Part shown: positions 40,642 to 47,524 of the stretch, piece after piece
How the letters are laid out: every line of letters starts with the position of its first letter
How positions within the stretch are numbered: position 1 is the first letter of the stretch
Source of the DNA: SIG565 sp964607025
GTDB taxonomy: Bacteria; Bacillota; Clostridia; Oscillospirales; Acutalibacteraceae
Assembly: GCA_964607025.1 (NCBI GenBank)
Contig: CAZSIL010000008.1
Coordinates: forward strand, 1 to 64,000
Direction of reading: 5' to 3'
Length of the DNA stretch: 64,000 nucleotides
Notes under the pieces: generated by a model
Told to the model about the DNA's origin: nothing
What the model saw: the letters and a program-made list of their open reading frames with translations, nothing else
Database searches by the model: none
Position numbers and translations under genes: made by a program

Positions 40642-41461
40642 TATCCACAAAGTGAACCATAAAGGTTCACTTTGTTTTATAACCTTTCCGATTTTCGAGA
40701 AATACCCCGAACTTCGTCACGCGTTTACGACCCGCCATGGCGGAGTGAGTGTAGGGCATTTTAGCGAGATGAACTTAAGCTTTAACTTGGGTGACAATCG
40801 AAATACGGTCATAGAAAATTATTCCATTATATGTAAAGCGCTAGGCATAGATGAGAAAAATGTGGTAATAAGTCGCCAAACGCATACCGCCAACGTAAAA
40901 ACAGTAGGTCGAGCAAATGTCGGCACAGGAATATTTAAAGAATATGACTATAATGATGTTGACGGGCTTATAACCGATAACAATTCGGTGGCGCTCGTAA
41001 CCCACGGAGCCGACTGCCCGATACTCTCTTTTTATAACCCTGTAAAACGCGTTATCGCATCGGCTCACGCCGGTTGGCGCGGCACAGCGGGGGAAATTGG
41101 TGGTGTCACAATAAGGGAAATGGCGGAAAAATACGGCTGCAATCCCAAAGATATAGTGGCGGCGGTTGCCCCATCTATCGGTCCGTGCTGCTACGAAGTT
41201 GATACGCCGGTGTATTCTGAATTTTCTAAACTTAAATATCTCGATTTATCAACGATATTCAAGGAAAAATGCGGCGGCAAATATATGCTGAATCTTTGGC
41301 AGGCAAATAAGCAAATTATGATGCATTACGGTATACCTGAAGAAAATATAGAGGTTACAGATATTTGCACTTCCTGCCAAAGCGAACATTTTCACTCTCA
41401 TCGCGCAACCGGAGGTAAACGGGGAGTAAACGGTATGATATTAGAATTAACAGGAGAATAA
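40628..41461 (+). CDS. pgeF: Peptidoglycan editing factor, laccase-domain family
   Basis: A 277-residue PgeF/YfiH (DUF152) protein, a purine nucleoside phosphorylase/deaminase-like or cell-wall-editing enzyme depending on the member. Zinc and catalytic motifs: RHAFTTRHGGVSVG near 31, SRQTHTANV near 78, THGADCPIL near 122 (His-Ala-Asp-Cys), SAHAGWRGTAGEI near 140 and a C-terminal CTSCQSEHFHSHRA. The ATG at 40,628 overlaps the end of the capD-like gene by 14 bases. A terminator-like hairpin lies within codons 7-16. No strong ribosome site is seen (AGGAC only). Confidence 0.9.
   Translation: MIKTNIHKVNHKGSLCFITFPIFEKYPELRHAFTTRHGGVSVGHFSEMNLSFNLGDNRNTVIENYSIICKALGIDEKNVVISRQTHTANVKTVGRANVGTGIFKEYDYNDVDGLITDNNSVALVTHGADCPILSFYNPVKRVIASAHAGWRGTAGEIGGVTIREMAEKYGCNPKDIVAAVAPSIGPCCYEVDTPVYSEFSKLKYLDLSTIFKEKCGGKYMLNLWQANKQIMMHYGIPEENIEVTDICTSCQSEHFHSHRATGGKRGVNGMILELTGE
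40648..40680 (+). terminator. Terminator-like hairpin inside the 5' end of pgeF
   Basis: Perfect 11-bp stem CAAAGTGAACC (40,648-40,658) / GGTTCACTTTG (40,664-40,674), ATAAA loop, then TTTTAT. It ends the capsule transcription unit but is also read as pgeF codons. Confidence 0.7.
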
Positions 41462-41463
41462 AA

Positions 41464-42225
41464 ATGAAAAAGAAAGTAACGGCTATAATTATAATAATTT
41501 TGGTGGCGCTGGTTTTACTCACTACGGTTGTGATGGTTTTAGTCAGACCTAAAACTATAAAGGTGGGCGTTGTCAATGGCAAACCGATGTCCTATACGCT
41601 GTCCAGCGGAAGTTGGGAAGGATACGATATAGATTTTGCCACAAAAATCTTCGCAGAACTCGGTTATAATGTTGAGCTTGTTGAAGTGGATTATGTAAAT
41701 CGCGAAAAAATGCTTGAAAAAGGCGAAATTGACTGTTATATGTCGGGTACGGATTTAAGTGACGACCAAGGGTTTATATATTCAGATAAATATATAGAGT
41801 CCACACAAGTTCTTCTGTATAAAAAAGATTCAGGCATTGATATTACTTCCTTTAGTAAGCTGGAACCGTACAAAGTCGGTGTGTTGGAAGACACCGAAAA
41901 TATGTACAGCATTAAAGAATATGTCAACTACGAACAGGTGTTGGAATTTAAAACAATATCTGAACTAATAGCATCGTTTGACGAAGAAGATATAGACGTA
42001 GTAGTTGTTGACCATATGTATGCCGATTCCTTGGTAAAGGATAAAGGCGCCGAGGCGGAATATACTGTTGGAATAATTTATGATACAAGCCCACATACAA
42101 TAACATTACCCGAAAAGAAAACAAAGCTACAAGCAAAAATTAATGAAAAGATAGCAGAATATAAAAATATGAACTATTTTGATACACTAAAAGAAGCATA
42201 TTCGATGGAAATGTACTACAATTAA
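41464..42225 (+). CDS. Membrane-anchored amino-acid-type substrate-binding protein
   Basis: A 253-residue type II periplasmic-binding fold protein of the ABC polar amino acid receptor family: KVGVVNGKPMSYTLSSGSWEGYDIDFATKIFAELGYNVELVEVDY, GEIDCYMSGTDLSDD and a late IDVVVVDHMYADSL. Instead of a lipobox it has an uncleaved-looking N-terminal helix (about 4-28, followed by RPKT), so it is probably held by a transmembrane anchor. It starts 2 bases after pgeF and has no permease partner beside it; the importer that follows has its own receptor. It could be a sensor-like or accessory receptor. Confidence 0.8.
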   Translation: MKKKVTAIIIIILVALVLLTTVVMVLVRPKTIKVGVVNGKPMSYTLSSGSWEGYDIDFATKIFAELGYNVELVEVDYVNREKMLEKGEIDCYMSGTDLSDDQGFIYSDKYIESTQVLLYKKDSGIDITSFSKLEPYKVGVLEDTENMYSIKEYVNYEQVLEFKTISELIASFDEEDIDVVVVDHMYADSLVKDKGAEAEYTVGIIYDTSPHTITLPEKKTKLQAKINEKIAEYKNMNYFDTLKEAYSMEMYYN

Positions 42226-42238
42226 AGAAAAATCGGGT

Positions 42239-42278
42239 AAAATTCACCACTTTATCACAGTAAAGTGGTGAATTTTTA
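42239..42278 (+). terminator. Terminator after the anchored binding protein gene
   Basis: AAATTCACCACTTTA / TAAAGTGGTGAATTT with a TCACAG loop, then TT. Confidence 0.9.
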
Positions 42279-42317
42279 TGCATTATTTACAAAAATAAAA
42301 AAATTGCAAAAAAACAC

Positions 42318-42346
42318 TTTACAACTTTAGCACGATAAAGTATAAT
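42318..42346 (+). promoter_or_regulatory. Promoter of the amino acid ABC importer operon
   Basis: -35 TTTACA (42,318-42,323), 17-base spacer, -10 TATAAT (42,341-42,346). Confidence 0.7.
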
Positions 42347-42390
42347 AAGACCATCACATTAAACGGCACACGCCGAAAGGAGAAAAAATT

Positions 42391-43176
42391 ATGAAAAAAT
42401 TATTGGCACTTATTATGGTATTATTGATGGTAGCGTCTTGTTTCGCAGGATGCGGCGAAAAGGCAGAGGGCGACCTTGCTTACGTTAAAGAAAAGGGCGA
42501 ACTGGTTGTTGGTATTACGGATTTTGCTCCGATGGATTACCAAGAGGAAGGCAGCACCGAGTGGATTGGTTACGATGCGGATATGGCAAAACTTTTTGCC
42601 GAGAAGTTAGGAGTAAAGGTTAAATTTGTTGAAATAGATTGGGATAATAAAGCCATCGAACTTGCAAACAAATCTATCGACGTTGTTTGGAACGGTATGA
42701 CCATTTCGGATGAAGTTAAAGCAGCTATGGATGTTAGTGATGCGTATTGCAAGAACGGACAAATGGTAATTGTTAAAAAAGATGTTGCAGACAATTACAA
42801 AACTGTAGAAGATTGCAAAAACTTAAAATTTGCTGTTGAGGCAGGTTCGGCAGGTCAAAAACAGGCAGTTGCTAACGGCTTTGCTAATATAACGGAAGTA
42901 GACGTTCAGTCTAAGGCATTGGTTGAAGTTTCTGCAGGTACATCTGAAGCAGCCATTATTGACGCATTGATGGCAGGCGCTATGATAGGCGAGGGTACAG
43001 CATATGCGAACTTAAAGGGTACAGTAATTCTTAATGCCGAAGAATACGGTGTTGGTTTTAGAAAGGGCTCTAATTTAGTGGCAGAATTAAATGCTTTCTT
43101 TGATGAATGTGCAGCTAACGGAAAAATGGATGAGCTTGCTAAAAAGTATGGCGTACAGGAAGCAATTATTAAATAA
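42391..43176 (+). CDS. Polar amino acid ABC transporter substrate-binding lipoprotein
   Basis: A 261-residue receptor. The signal MKKLLALIMVLLMVASCFAGC ends in lipobox F-A-G-C. The mature part shows the family pattern VKEKGELVVGITDFAPMDYQE, WIGYDADMAKLFAEKLGVKVKFVEIDWDNK, SIDVVWNGMTISDEV and YGVGFRKGSNLV, matching receptors for polar amino acids, cystine or arginine. The exact ligand is not deducible. It is the first gene of a receptor-permease-ATPase operon; a hairpin after it probably sets a higher receptor level. Confidence 0.92.
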   Translation: MKKLLALIMVLLMVASCFAGCGEKAEGDLAYVKEKGELVVGITDFAPMDYQEEGSTEWIGYDADMAKLFAEKLGVKVKFVEIDWDNKAIELANKSIDVVWNGMTISDEVKAAMDVSDAYCKNGQMVIVKKDVADNYKTVEDCKNLKFAVEAGSAGQKQAVANGFANITEVDVQSKALVEVSAGTSEAAIIDALMAGAMIGEGTAYANLKGTVILNAEEYGVGFRKGSNLVAELNAFFDECAANGKMDELAKKYGVQEAIIK

Positions 43177-43198
43177 GTAAAGATTATTAATACACTTA

Positions 43199-43228
43199 AC
43201 AGAGAGCACAAAAAAGTGTTCTCTGTTT
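43199..43228 (+). terminator. Attenuator between receptor and permease genes
   Basis: AACAGAGAGCAC / GTGTTCTCTGTT, one G-T pair, A-rich loop, then TTGG. Confidence 0.65.
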
Positions 43229-43249
43229 TGGTCGTTAAAGGAATATATT

Positions 43250-43939
43250 ATGACTACATTTATAGAACAATTTCCAATAGTTTTTGCGGCATTAAATGAA
43301 GGATTTTTGCAAACACTTAAGTTGTTTTTTGCTACATTGCTGGGTGCTTTGCCATTAGGACTGATAATCTCGTTTGGCAGTATGAGTAAATTTAAACCCT
43401 TAAGTTCTTTTGTAAAAGTTATCGTATGGCTATTTCGTGGCTCGCCTTTGATGATTCAGTTGCTTATTGTATATTATTTTCCTGGTTTGATTTTAGGCAA
43501 TAATTGGTGGGGCAGCGGAGATGAAGGCCGTTTTGTTGCGGCTGCGGTTGCATTTATATTAAATTACGCCTGTTATTTTTCTGAAATTTATCGCGCCGGT
43601 ATCGAAGGTGTACCGATTGGTCAGCAGGAGGCCGGTCAGGTTTTAGGGTTATCCAAAACCCAAATCTTTTTTAAGATAACACTTCTTCAAATGGTAAAAA
43701 GAATTTTACCACCAATGGCTAATGAGATTATAACCCTTGTTAAAGATACGTCACTTGCGCGTATCATTGCATTACAAGAGGTTATTTGGGCTGGTCAGGC
43801 GTTTTTGAAGGGTACGCAGGGGATTGCGGGCGAACTTTGGCCACTATTCTTTACGGGTGTGTATTATTTACTTTTCAGCGCTATTCTTACTGTTTTATTT
43901 GATAAGACCGAAAAGAAGTTATCTTATTTTAAGATATAA
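43250..43939 (+). CDS. Amino acid ABC transporter permease
   Basis: A 229-residue HisMQ-type permease with about five helices. The N-terminal half (LNEGFLQTLKLFFATLLGALPLGLII) and WLFRGSPLMIQLLIVYY are typical, and the ATPase-contacting EAA loop reads EIYRAGIEGVPIGQQEAGQVLGLSK near residue 117. AAAGGAATATATT precedes the ATG. It lies between receptor and ATPase genes of the same importer and would form a homodimeric channel since only one permease gene is present. Confidence 0.95.
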   Translation: MTTFIEQFPIVFAALNEGFLQTLKLFFATLLGALPLGLIISFGSMSKFKPLSSFVKVIVWLFRGSPLMIQLLIVYYFPGLILGNNWWGSGDEGRFVAAAVAFILNYACYFSEIYRAGIEGVPIGQQEAGQVLGLSKTQIFFKITLLQMVKRILPPMANEIITLVKDTSLARIIALQEVIWAGQAFLKGTQGIAGELWPLFFTGVYYLLFSAILTVLFDKTEKKLSYFKI

Positions 43940-43954
43940 AAGGAGGGCTTGTGG

Positions 43955-44710
43955 TTGGCATTACTTGAGGTAAAAAATATTAAAAAGAGCTTTGGGAAAA
44001 CCAAGGTTTTAAAGGATATTAGCTTTTCTTTAGAAAAAGGAGAGGTTTTAGCCATTATAGGTTCATCCGGTAGCGGAAAAACCACTCTTCTTCGTTGCTT
44101 GAATTTTTTGGAGACACATGATAGCGGCGATATAATCGTTGACGGCAAATTACTTTCGGATGGACGAGACGGAAGTTTAAAAGAGGAGTCGCTCCGTGAA
44201 AATCGCCTTCATTTTGGGTTGGTATTCCAACAATTCAATCTTTTTCCGCAATATTCGGTACTTAAAAACATAACCTTGGCCCCGACACTGCTTAAAAAGG
44301 ACACACCGGAAAATATCGAAAAAAAAGCCAAGGAATTAATAAAAAAGGTTGGGCTTAGCGACAAAGTAGATTTTTACCCGTGTCAGCTTTCGGGTGGACA
44401 GCAGCAGCGTGTAGCCATAGCCAGAGCGTTAGCCATGGATCCTGAAATCCTTTGTTTTGATGAGCCCACAAGTGCGCTTGACCCCGAGCTTACGGGTGAG
44501 GTGCTAAAAGTCATCAAAGAGTTAAAGGGATCTGATAGCACCATGATTGTTGTAACTCACGAGATGGATTTTGCCCGTAACGTTGCCGATAAAATTATCT
44601 TTATGGCAGACGGAATCATAGAAGAAATGGGCACACCCGAAGAAGTTTTTGACAATCCCAAAAGCGATAAAACCAAAGCGTTCTTAAACAAGTCGTTAGA
44701 ATCGTTTTAA
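43955..44710 (+). CDS. Amino acid ABC transporter ATP-binding protein
   Basis: A 251-residue GlnQ-type ATPase. Walker A IGSSGSGKTTLLRCLN is near residue 32, the Q-loop in VFQQFNLFPQYS near 92, the ABC signature LSGGQQQRVAIARALA near 147 and Walker B ILCFDEPTSALDPE near 170, with the switch His in VVTHEMDFA near 206. The TTG at 43,955 is taken as start: it is 8 bases after AGGAGG, while the TTG at 43,949 is too close to it. It closes the importer operon before a terminator. Confidence 0.95.
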   Translation: MALLEVKNIKKSFGKTKVLKDISFSLEKGEVLAIIGSSGSGKTTLLRCLNFLETHDSGDIIVDGKLLSDGRDGSLKEESLRENRLHFGLVFQQFNLFPQYSVLKNITLAPTLLKKDTPENIEKKAKELIKKVGLSDKVDFYPCQLSGGQQQRVAIARALAMDPEILCFDEPTSALDPELTGEVLKVIKELKGSDSTMIVVTHEMDFARNVADKIIFMADGIIEEMGTPEEVFDNPKSDKTKAFLNKSLESF

Positions 44711-44715
44711 AAATT

Positions 44716-44744
44716 AAAACCCCGATTTAATCGGGGTTTTATAA
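44716..44744 (+). terminator. Terminator of the amino acid importer operon
   Basis: AAAACCCCGATT / AATCGGGGTTTT with a minimal loop. Confidence 0.9.
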
Positions 44745-44752
44745 TTCTGCAT

Positions 44753-44780
44753 TGAAAAAATCAAAAGGGAATGTTATATT
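44753..44780 (+). promoter_or_regulatory. Promoter of the SGNH lipoprotein gene
   Basis: -35 TTGAAA (44,753-44,758), 16-base spacer, -10 TATATT (44,775-44,780). Confidence 0.55.
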
Positions 44781-44799
44781 ATTTTATGGAGTGATGAAA

Positions 44800-46008
44800 A
44801 TGAAAAAAATTATTTCGTGTATTTTAGTTGTTACTCTTTTAATTTTAATTTGCGGCTGTGCTACAAAGCAAACAGACGCAGATATAGGCAATGGTGATAC
44901 GAGCGTATCGGGGGAAAGTGTAAAAGCATACGCCGATTTACCCAGAACCTATACAGATGGTAAGGGCGAAGCTTGGACGCTTAATAATACCTACAACTGT
45001 TTAACCGAGAAAAAGCAACTCACAACGGCATATATTGGCGGCTCGATAACAAACGGTACGGGCGGCGACGGCGAGAACTCGTGGAGACAGTTGACAACTA
45101 AATGGTTCAAAGATAACTATACTGACGCCAAGATAACCGAAATTAATGCGGGTGTCGGCGGAACCGGCTCGCTTTGGGGGCTTTTCCGACTTGAAAAAGA
45201 CGTGTTGGCACATAACCCCGACTTGATATTTATTGAGTTTGGTGTGAACGACAGTTATTGTGGATTTGGTGAAATGCAAAGCGCTGCGCTCATGGACGCG
45301 ATGATAAGAAAAATAAACGAGCATAATCCTAATATTGATATTGTGCTCGTTTTTACAACCGATGAATCAAAAATGGGCAAGGATTACGCAAACATAAAGG
45401 GGCATAGAATAGTTGCAGAGTATTACGGTGTGCCGTATATTGACGTAGGCGCGGCATTGGTTACCGAAATTCAGACCTCGGGCAATGAGTGGGGCTATTA
45501 CGTAGGCGACTCGGTACATCCAAACGTTAAGGGGTATAAGGTGTATGCCGATGCAGTTGAAAAGCATATAAAAAAATGGCTTAGCGAAGCCAGTGGCAGC
45601 GCTGCTGCACCGCATAAAATAAGCAATACTCATGCCGTTACAAACCCGTATAAAAATTTGCAAGAAATTCCGCTTGAGCAGTTTGGTGACGGCGAAAATT
45701 GGAAATTTGATGATAGTCCTAATATAACATTGGGTAATGCCACAACGCTTACGGCAAAAAAGAAGGGGGCAAAAATAACATTTGAGTTTAAGGGCGCCAT
45801 GTTAGGATACTACTGTCGTGCAAAGGAAAACACAGAAATAACAATAACTATTGACAGCGAATCCCCCCAAAAAATAACCACTAAAGGTTCCGACGGAGAA
45901 TATACCGATAGGATGTTTTTAGATAATCTATCTGACGGAACGCATACCGTGACCATAGAATATTCGGGTCCGGGATATATTATATTCGGCGGAATGTTTG
46001 TGGGATAA
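44800..46008 (+). CDS. Secreted SGNH hydrolase lipoprotein with C-terminal beta domain
   Basis: A 402-residue lipoprotein with the signal MKKIISCILVVTLLILICGC (lipobox I-C-G-C). The SGNH domain (about 60-275) shows block I AYIGGSITNGTGGDG (Ser), block II INAGVGGTGS, block III FIEFGVNDSYCG (Asn) and block V YVGDSVHPNVKGY with the Asp-x-x-His pair. The C-terminal part (about 300-402) is a beta-rich module resembling a carbohydrate-binding jelly roll. Extracellular deacetylation of a glycan is a plausible role. ATG 44,800 is 6 bases after GGAGTG; an ATG two codons earlier is possible. Confidence 0.85.
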   Translation: MKKIISCILVVTLLILICGCATKQTDADIGNGDTSVSGESVKAYADLPRTYTDGKGEAWTLNNTYNCLTEKKQLTTAYIGGSITNGTGGDGENSWRQLTTKWFKDNYTDAKITEINAGVGGTGSLWGLFRLEKDVLAHNPDLIFIEFGVNDSYCGFGEMQSAALMDAMIRKINEHNPNIDIVLVFTTDESKMGKDYANIKGHRIVAEYYGVPYIDVGAALVTEIQTSGNEWGYYVGDSVHPNVKGYKVYADAVEKHIKKWLSEASGSAAAPHKISNTHAVTNPYKNLQEIPLEQFGDGENWKFDDSPNITLGNATTLTAKKKGAKITFEFKGAMLGYYCRAKENTEITITIDSESPQKITTKGSDGEYTDRMFLDNLSDGTHTVTIEYSGPGYIIFGGMFVG

Positions 46009-46012
46009 AAAA

Positions 46013-46043
46013 TCAAGGAGTATCGAATTTTCGATACTCCTTG
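46013..46043. terminator. Bidirectional terminator between the SGNH and RsgI-like genes
   Basis: CAAGGAGTATCGA / TCGATACTCCTTG with an ATTT loop; the two genes converge on it. Confidence 0.85.
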
Positions 46044-46051
46044 TGAGTTTA

Positions 46052-47134
46052 CTAACGAATTGTTGTCCAACCCTTATCATCACTTGAAACAACAAAAGAT
46101 GGGCTGCTGTTTGAAGACGTATCGCCCGAAGATGTATTACCTGAAGATGTATCACCTGAAGATGTATCACCTGAAGATGTATCACCTGAAGATGTATCAC
46201 CTGAAGATGTATCACCCGAAGATGTATTACCTGAAGATGTATTACCTGAAGATGTATTACCTGAAGATGTATCGCCCGAAGACGTATCGCCCGAAGATGT
46301 ATCACCCGAAGACATATCACCTGAAGATGTATCACCCGAAGACATATCGCCCGAAGATGTATCACCTGAAGACGTATCATCTGAAGATGTAGCGTCAGAC
46401 GAAGCGTCGGATGATGTTTCTGAACTACTGCTTTCATCTTTTTCTTCGGGGATTTCTTCTTTGCGTTGTTCTTCGTTGGTGTCGCTTTCAACTCGACTTA
46501 ACAAGTCATCGGCTGCAACCTTGTTTGCGCGCTCAACTATTTCGGTGATAGATAAGGTTATGAGCTCCTCGGCTTTTAACTTGCTGTTTTCTTTTTCGAG
46601 TTTTGTGCAAAGGTGCGCCTTTGCATACGAAACATCGTGCTCTTGGGCAAACTCAATAGTGCTGTCAAGCTTTACTTTTATATAAAGTGTGTAAACTCTC
46701 GCTTCGATGCCGGCATTTTTTAAAGCGTTGTGAAAATAACCAACAAGCGTATCGAAATCCTTTTCGTTGCGGCTTTCAACCGAGAAAAGCAAAACTTCAT
46801 CTTTTTCTGTTGTGATTTTACCTGCCGCCACCAATTCCTTCAAGAAGGAATCCATTGTTTGTGTGAAAGAAAGATAAGTATTGCTGATATCTTTAACGAG
46901 ATAATTGTCGGATTTTTTATAGGTTTTAGCATCCGTTACAGAATAATCGCTGTTGTTGAGAGTGAACGAAGCAGAAATAGAGTTATCGATAGTTACCGTT
47001 ATGTATTCTGCCGAAACAGGCGTTTTTTTAGGGGTTAAAACCGATATGATAACGGCAGATATTGCAATTATTGCTACAAGCCCCAACGCTACAATAGCAA
47101 TAAGCTTGTATTGATTTTTCGAGTTAAAATTCAT
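46052..47134 (-). CDS. RsgI-like single-pass membrane protein with (D/N)TSSG repeat tail
   Basis: A 360-residue protein. Residues 1-10 are cytoplasmic, a helix spans about 11-33, and an outside domain (about 38-230) contains VTIDNSISASFTLNNSDYSVTDA, which resembles the middle domain of RsgI-type anti-sigma factors, plus a helical part. The tail (about 245-345) is about 18 copies of a five-residue unit (D/N)(T/M)SSG, ending SPSFVVSSDDKGWTTIR. The tail may be a wall-spanning, flexible or glycosylated stalk. It lacks the intracellular anti-sigma peptide of true RsgI, and no sigma factor gene is adjacent, so regulation is doubtful. Ribosome site AAAAGGATG. Confidence 0.7.
   Translation of the reverse strand: MNFNSKNQYKLIAIVALGLVAIIAISAVIISVLTPKKTPVSAEYITVTIDNSISASFTLNNSDYSVTDAKTYKKSDNYLVKDISNTYLSFTQTMDSFLKELVAAGKITTEKDEVLLFSVESRNEKDFDTLVGYFHNALKNAGIEARVYTLYIKVKLDSTIEFAQEHDVSYAKAHLCTKLEKENSKLKAEELITLSITEIVERANKVAADDLLSRVESDTNEEQRKEEIPEEKDESSSSETSSDASSDATSSDDTSSGDTSSGDMSSGDTSSGDMSSGDTSSGDTSSGDTSSGNTSSGNTSSGNTSSGDTSSGDTSSGDTSSGDTSSGDTSSGNTSSGDTSSNSSPSFVVSSDDKGWTTIR
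46112..46384 (-). repeat. 15-bp tandem repeat (about 18 units)
   Basis: Imperfect repeats of GAAGATGTATCACCT (plus-strand view) with third-position variants. All units are in frame. It codes the (D/N)TSSG tail. Copy number change would lengthen or shorten the stalk in steps of five residues. Confidence 0.9.
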
Positions 47135-47180
47135 CCAATTGCATCCTTTTCGTAATTATTTTTTGAAAGTTACTATATTA

Positions 47181-47208
47181 ATTATAAATAATCGCAAAAA
47201 ATTGTCAA
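47181..47208 (-). promoter_or_regulatory. Promoter of the RsgI-like gene
   Basis: Minus strand: -35 TTGACA (47,203-47,208), 16-base spacer, -10 TATAAT (47,181-47,186). Confidence 0.75.
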
Positions 47209-47303
47209 TATGAATTTATTTACAAGAGGTTAATGGGCGGCGTAAAAAGGCATTGCCAAGTATTTTTGAATACACAATATTTGGTGGTTTATGTCGCCAA
47301 AAA

Positions 47304-47400
47304 CACAATTTGCACGATTGTTGGAAAAATGTTCAAAAAAGGCGCGCAAAAATTGTGCAAACCCCCATAAAAACTGGCGTTTTTTTTGGTCCGAATTGTG
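47304..47400. promoter_or_regulatory. Three AATTGTG boxes upstream of the glycan importer operon
   Basis: AATTGTG occurs at 47,304-47,310 (minus orientation), 47,351-47,357 and 47,394-47,400, the last two followed by (C/T)AAA. The third box ends 9 bases before the -35 element. They could bind an activator. Apart from the two promoters, nothing else is seen between 47,135 and 47,524. Confidence 0.35.
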
Positions 47401-47409
47401 TAAATTCAC

Positions 47410-47438
47410 TTGACAAAAGGTATATAATTTGGTACTAT
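47410..47438 (+). promoter_or_regulatory. Promoter of the glycan importer operon
   Basis: -35 TTGACA (47,410-47,415), 17-base spacer, -10 TACTAT (47,433-47,438), giving a leader of about 80 bases. Confidence 0.75.
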
Positions 47439-47524
47439 TATACAGTAAGTAGTGTGGCGTATTATCCAAATAAAATAGATAAGGACTCACACCTCGCAAA
47501 ATCAACCAAAAGGAGAAGTGGATT

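Noticed and set aside
46112..46384. Possible CRISPR array
   Set aside because: Repeats are contiguous 15-bp units with no spacers, all in frame within a protein gene.
46060..46392. Plus-strand open frame of 110 codons with KMYHL repeats
   Set aside because: It is the shadow of the 15-bp repeat that codes the (D/N)TSSG tail on the other strand; no ribosome site, and the tail protein has a proper start, domain and promoter.
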